A DNA stretch of 17,780 bases from UBA987 sp047620825 (GTDB lineage: Bacteria; Bacteroidota; Bacteroidia; NS11-12g; UBA9320), in the NCBI GenBank assembly GCA_047620825.1, contig JBLHOC010000055.1:1-17780 (forward strand). The letters run 5' to 3'. Below are positions 15,147 through 17,780 of the stretch, piece by piece (position 1 is the first letter of the stretch; each line of letters opens with the position of its first letter). The notes under the pieces are model-generated. The model did no database searches. It was not told where the DNA came from and saw only the letters and a program-made list of their open reading frames with translations. The translations under genes were made by a program, and so were the position numbers.

Positions 15147-15368
15147 TCACTTTTCATATAGTTTTCTTGCTTCTGAATGAGGTTTCAATTTCCCTGAATC
15201 TGCATCCTCAAGTCCTTGTTCGATGGACGACCGATCTTCATTAGACAATTCAAACCACCAATCACGTGCACCGTTCTCACGGAGTTTCATGATCTCATTA
15301 ATCACGTCGACATCCGTTAAGGATGACAACCATTGAATGAGTTCTATTTTTTTTGTTTGGATATTCAT
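15147..15368 (-). CDS. Addiction-module-type antitoxin (lone)
   Basis: A 73-residue protein starting MNIQTKKIELIQWLSSL, with NGARDWWFELSNEDRSSIEQG and a C-terminal PHSEARKLYEK. This layout (short N-terminal helix, DWW.ELS..E..SI..G, then a charged tail ending in H.E....Y) is that of small ParD/RelB-like antitoxins common in Bacteroidetes. A longer frame starts 21 codons upstream at 15431, but the inner ATG fits the family and has a TAnnTTTG motif 17 bases before it. A RelE/ParE toxin normally follows directly; here only a 6-codon frame (ATG at 15144) comes next, so the partner is missing. It may be an orphan or a remnant. Confidence 0.7.
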   Translation of the reverse strand: MNIQTKKIELIQWLSSLTDVDVINEIMKLRENGARDWWFELSNEDRSSIEQGLEDADSGKLKPHSEARKLYEK

Positions 15369-15385
15369 ACCTAAAACTGTGTATC

Positions 15386-15393
15386 CAAAGATA
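15386..15393 (-). promoter_or_regulatory. Bacteroidetes -7 motif of the antitoxin
   Basis: Minus-strand TATCTTTG fits TAnnTTTG and lies 17 bases upstream of the inner ATG at 15368. It falls inside the longer alternative frame, which supports the shorter start. Confidence 0.4.
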
Positions 15394-15482
15394 ATACAAA
15401 GGAGAGACATTATTCGTGATTGTACATCCATGTATGGGACTTAGTATGTAAGTCTAACCACATTAATGGTTTTAATTTATTT

Positions 15483-15620
15483 TTGACAAAGGACGAATTG
15501 ACTCAGGACTTATTGACTTAAACTCTGATTATGTTGGTATTCAGAGGACCGAAGTAATGAGAACCGAAGAATCTGTTGACATACGCTTGATTGACTCAGG
15601 ACTATTTGAATATCGTATCT
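15483..15620 (+). repeat. Degenerate 15-bp direct repeats upstream of the Rhs tip
   Basis: Clear units are TTGACAAAGGACGAA (15483), TTGACTCAGGACTTA (15498), TTGACTTAAACTCTG (15513), TTGACATACGCTTGA (15576), TTGACTCAGGACTAT (15591) and TTGAATATCGTATCT (15606). Between them, ACCGAAG occurs at 15548 and 15563, again 15 apart. Read as pentapeptides, units contain stops in the second and third groups, so conservation is at DNA level. The array ends about 90 bases before the Rhs-tip start. Confidence 0.6.
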
Positions 15621-15708
15621 TGAACATTTTAAACGGACGAATATTTTAAACGATACCAATTTGTTCATTTTTAGTATATTTATACCTAAATAAACAGACT
15701 ATAAAATC

Positions 15709-16743
15709 ATGTTAATCAGCCTGTTACGCTACGAGTGTTACCATCCTTTCGGAATGCAGATGCAAAATCGATCCTGGACCAGACCTAGCACAGATTACAG
15801 GTATGGGTTTAATGGCCAGGAAAAGGATGATGAGATAAATGGGAAAGGCAATAGTATTGTGTTTAATTATCGGATTCATGATCCTAGGTTAGGACGATTC
15901 TTAAGTGTTGACCCACTTGCACCTGAATACCCTTGGAATAGTACTTATTCGTTTGCTGAAAATAGTACTATAGCTTTCATCGATTTGGAAGGACTAGAGA
16001 GATTCTATGCAGCCGATGGTGGATACTTAGGACAGTTAGGAACAAATAACCAGATAAGGGTTTTAAACAGCCATATTATATCAGAATACACTCAAGCTCA
16101 GTTAAGTAATTTAATAAATGATGCCAACTCTGGTAAAAACAAGACATACACGACGAACCAGTTTGTTATGGAAAGTACGAAACTATCCTCTACGGACAAT
16201 TCTACTCAGAGTAATGTTCTTTCAACTTTGGGTAAAAGTCTTGAAAAATCATTCAAGTTGTACAAAAACCAAATATATGTTGACGCGGTAGGATTATCGG
16301 GAGTCCAAGACGAACTAAATCGTGATATGGGGGAAACTATGAAAGGGGCAACAGCGAGATCCTGGTACAACCTTGACACTAAGTTCGGTTTTATTACTGT
16401 AAACATTGTAGAAGATGATTATTATACAATGATGATGATATTAGAGCATGAAAAAAATCACATAGAGGAAACAAAAAGATTGGGAAAGCACGGAATTACG
16501 GCCAAGCCACCAAATCATTTTGATGTACAATGGAAGGCACATATAAAATATGGTAGAAAATCACAGGATGCGCGTGACTTTTCAAAGCAACTATTGAACA
16601 ACTACTTAGATGGAATGGCGCATAACCTTAACTCAATGGCGGACAAAAGTGGAAGCGAGTACGTAAAAATGTATAACGCATATAAAGTCAGGAGAGATAA
16701 GTATAATAAAGAGTTTAATACAGATTATGAAAGTGAGTATTAA
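15709..16743 (+). CDS. Orphan Rhs/YD-repeat C-terminal tip with HExxH toxin-like domain
   Basis: A 344-residue frame that begins in the last part of an Rhs core: YHPFGMQMQNRSW (11-23), YRYGFNGQEKDDE (30-42), YRIHDPRLGRFLSVDPLAPEYPWN (54-77, split: YRIHDPRLGRFL, SVDPLAPEYPWN) and FIDLEGLE (90-97). Full Rhs proteins have many YD repeats before this; none are present, so it is a detached tip. From about residue 98 the sequence is variable-domain type. It has H247-E-K-N-H251 in MMMILEHEKNHIEE, a zinc-metallopeptidase HExxH motif inside a predicted helix, with H270 and H278 downstream as possible third ligands. The inference is a polymorphic-toxin peptidase domain. The stop overlaps the next gene by 17 bases. 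No secretion partner (T6SS, PAAR, T9SS tail) is visible. It may be a silent cassette awaiting recombination, or a small free-standing effector. Confidence 0.75.
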   Translation: MLISLLRYECYHPFGMQMQNRSWTRPSTDYRYGFNGQEKDDEINGKGNSIVFNYRIHDPRLGRFLSVDPLAPEYPWNSTYSFAENSTIAFIDLEGLERFYAADGGYLGQLGTNNQIRVLNSHIISEYTQAQLSNLINDANSGKNKTYTTNQFVMESTKLSSTDNSTQSNVLSTLGKSLEKSFKLYKNQIYVDAVGLSGVQDELNRDMGETMKGATARSWYNLDTKFGFITVNIVEDDYYTMMMILEHEKNHIEETKRLGKHGITAKPPNHFDVQWKAHIKYGRKSQDARDFSKQLLNNYLDGMAHNLNSMADKSGSEYVKMYNAYKVRRDKYNKEFNTDYESEY

Positions 16744-17368
16744 AGTCTTAACAATTGTTTTTATGGTGTTTGGACTCTACTGTAGCTGTACTAAATGTAA
16801 TTCTACACATAAGGTCAAACCTGGAATTATATACAAAGTGGCGGTAATTTATGATAACTCGAATTTTATACCTACCCATAAAATATGCAACTACAGTGAA
16901 ATATATTTAAGTCTCGGACATATGAATCATATAACTGATTCAAATACTTATTACCTCGTAATTAAAAGTGATACCATTTCGCTAAACAAGAATTATTGGG
17001 GTTCAGAATACCTCAAAGTGAAAGGAGATACACTTATTTTATTAGTTCGAAATAACTCAAATTATTATAGTACCTCTAATTATTTCAATAACACAAGAAA
17101 TATTTATGATTCGGACATTCTAGTCATCCAAGAAAATATTCGAGAATGTTCCAATAGGTACTTCGTACCAAGTGATTCATTTATTGTGGAGACTGTTCTG
17201 ATCAATGACACTATAATTTATGTTGATGTGCAGCGAGATCGTGCTCTAATAAAACAGGTAAATTACAGGTTTGAACCAGAAGGTATAGACCTTGTTTTCA
17301 AAAGTTTCATAGACGGTTACGACTTTGTGAAGTTGGCAAAACCAATTGGTCCTCAAAAATCTAGGTAA
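16727..17368 (+). CDS. Putative lipoprotein, candidate immunity protein
   Basis: A 213-residue protein that I do not recognise. It begins with a basic-hydrophobic signal (MKVSIKVLTIVFMVFGLYC) and cysteines at 19 and 21; C21, preceded by Ser, could be a lipidation site, though the lipobox is not textbook. The rest is polar, rich in Asn, Tyr and Ser, with alternating strand-like pieces and no catalytic motif that I can see. The ATG lies 17 bases inside the end of the Rhs tip, so the two are translationally coupled. That is the layout of toxin-immunity pairs, and a lipoprotein would protect the periplasm. Codon use is AT-rich like that of the tip, which suggests joint transfer. The function is inferred from position only. 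Confidence 0.6.
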   Translation: MKVSIKVLTIVFMVFGLYCSCTKCNSTHKVKPGIIYKVAVIYDNSNFIPTHKICNYSEIYLSLGHMNHITDSNTYYLVIKSDTISLNKNYWGSEYLKVKGDTLILLVRNNSNYYSTSNYFNNTRNIYDSDILVIQENIRECSNRYFVPSDSFIVETVLINDTIIYVDVQRDRALIKQVNYRFEPEGIDLVFKSFIDGYDFVKLAKPIGPQKSR

Positions 17369-17554
17369 GTATGACTGTGTAGCATCAAGTTTGGCGCTAG
17401 TGCAACAGAACATATTGGAGACTTTCAAATTTTATATATCGATTATTAACGCAAACCAATTATGTGTGTTATTTGGCTCTTTGTGTAATGTAAGCACCTG
17501 TAGGCCTCCCCTCTTTAGTACCATTCGTTAATTGAATATCATCTAAAAATCATC

Positions 17555-17576
17555 AAGGGGTACCACGGTAGCCCTT
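17555..17576. repeat. 10-bp inverted repeat with one mismatch
   Basis: AAGGGGTACC and GGTAGCCCTT face each other across two bases; only one G-G pair is off. No T-run follows, so it is not a standard terminator for the lipoprotein gene, whose stop is about 190 bases away. Confidence 0.5.
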
Positions 17577-17681
17577 AGGAGCCTTATGTCCAACCCGCCA
17601 ATGGTCGGGCAAGCTATTTTTCAAGAATATTTGTCTCGTAATCAACGTATTACATTTTCAAGGCGCAAGCTACTGATTACG

Positions 17682-17707
17682 GGTATGTTCGTTATAACGA
17701 ACATGCC
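17682..17707. repeat. 20-bp perfect palindrome, near-perfect over 26 bp
   Basis: ATGTTCGTTATAACGAACAT (17685-17704) is its own reverse complement. Adding GGT on the left and GCC on the right extends it to 26 bases with one T-G mismatch. It could be a binding site for a dimeric regulator or recombinase, or the core of a dispersed repeat. Confidence 0.7.
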
Positions 17708-17780
17708 ATTTAACGTTTTCGTACATTCCTTATGGCCTATATACAAAGGACTCTCATTCATTTTATAACAGCGATTATTT

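Larger units (their letters stand above)
17369..17780. other. Gene-free 3' flank with palindromes
   Basis: No convincing gene is seen. A 60-codon frame at 17586-17768 has no recognisable wording and crosses the palindromes. The stretch contains an AAGGGGTACC/GGTAGCCCTT hairpin (17555-17576, one mismatch), a CCCGCC/GGTCGGG hairpin near 17596-17611, an 8-bp inverted repeat CGTAATCA (17637-17644) / TGATTACG (17674-17681), and a long palindrome at 17682-17707. Such density suggests a boundary or dispersed repeat. Confidence 0.5.

Noticed and set aside
17586..17768. 60-codon frame in the 3' flank
   Set aside because: It crosses the long palindrome, has no family resemblance I can see and no nearby promoter motif.

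Overview
The window looks like a chromosome segment from a marine-type Bacteroidetes (Flavobacteriia/Cryomorphaceae-like). The evidence is an AT-rich sequence; a LytS/LytTR two-component pair with a Reg_prop/Y_Y_Y sensor; a C-terminal Rhs tip with the Bacteroidetes-type wording FNGQEKDDE...DPRLGRFLSVDPL; and several copies of the Bacteroidetes -7 promoter motif TAnnTTTG upstream of genes. The assignment rests on these family traits, not on a database search.

Positions 1-3498 (minus strand) hold a sensor kinase followed after one base by its LytTR response regulator, which runs off the left edge. Positions 3499-3913 are a gene-free stretch with a perfect 12-bp inverted repeat. Next comes a broken GNAT acetyltransferase (3914-4317, plus), meeting tail to tail an AlkB-type membrane di-iron hydroxylase (4312-5331, minus).

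Positions 5407-11614 (minus) form a tight operon: periplasmic adaptor, RND pump, TolC-type outer membrane channel, and a fumarylacetoacetate-hydrolase-family enzyme whose start codon overlaps the tolC stop. A hairpin with a T-rich tail follows. Upstream, 11694-13461 (minus) encodes 4-oxalocrotonate decarboxylase and 4-hydroxy-2-oxovalerate aldolase, two lower-pathway enzymes of meta-cleavage catabolism of aromatics or tryptophan-derived compounds. Together with AlkB and the pump, this suggests a block for handling hydrophobic or aromatic compounds; that link is an inference from proximity.

Positions 13561-14572 carry a DUF456 membrane protein and a convergent membrane-anchored SRPBCC protein. 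From about 14573 to the right edge the window looks accessory. It holds a structured intergenic stretch, a lone addiction-module-type antitoxin, degenerate 15-bp direct repeats, an orphan Rhs C-terminal tip with an HExxH (metallopeptidase-like) toxin-like domain, an overlapping putative lipoprotein that could be its immunity partner, and a gene-free 3' flank with strong palindromes.

The items most worth a second look are the Rhs-tip/lipoprotein pair, the 15-bp repeats around it, the -7 motifs that sit only 2-5 bases before several start codons (possible leaderless transcription), and the GNAT gene inactivated by an internal deletion.
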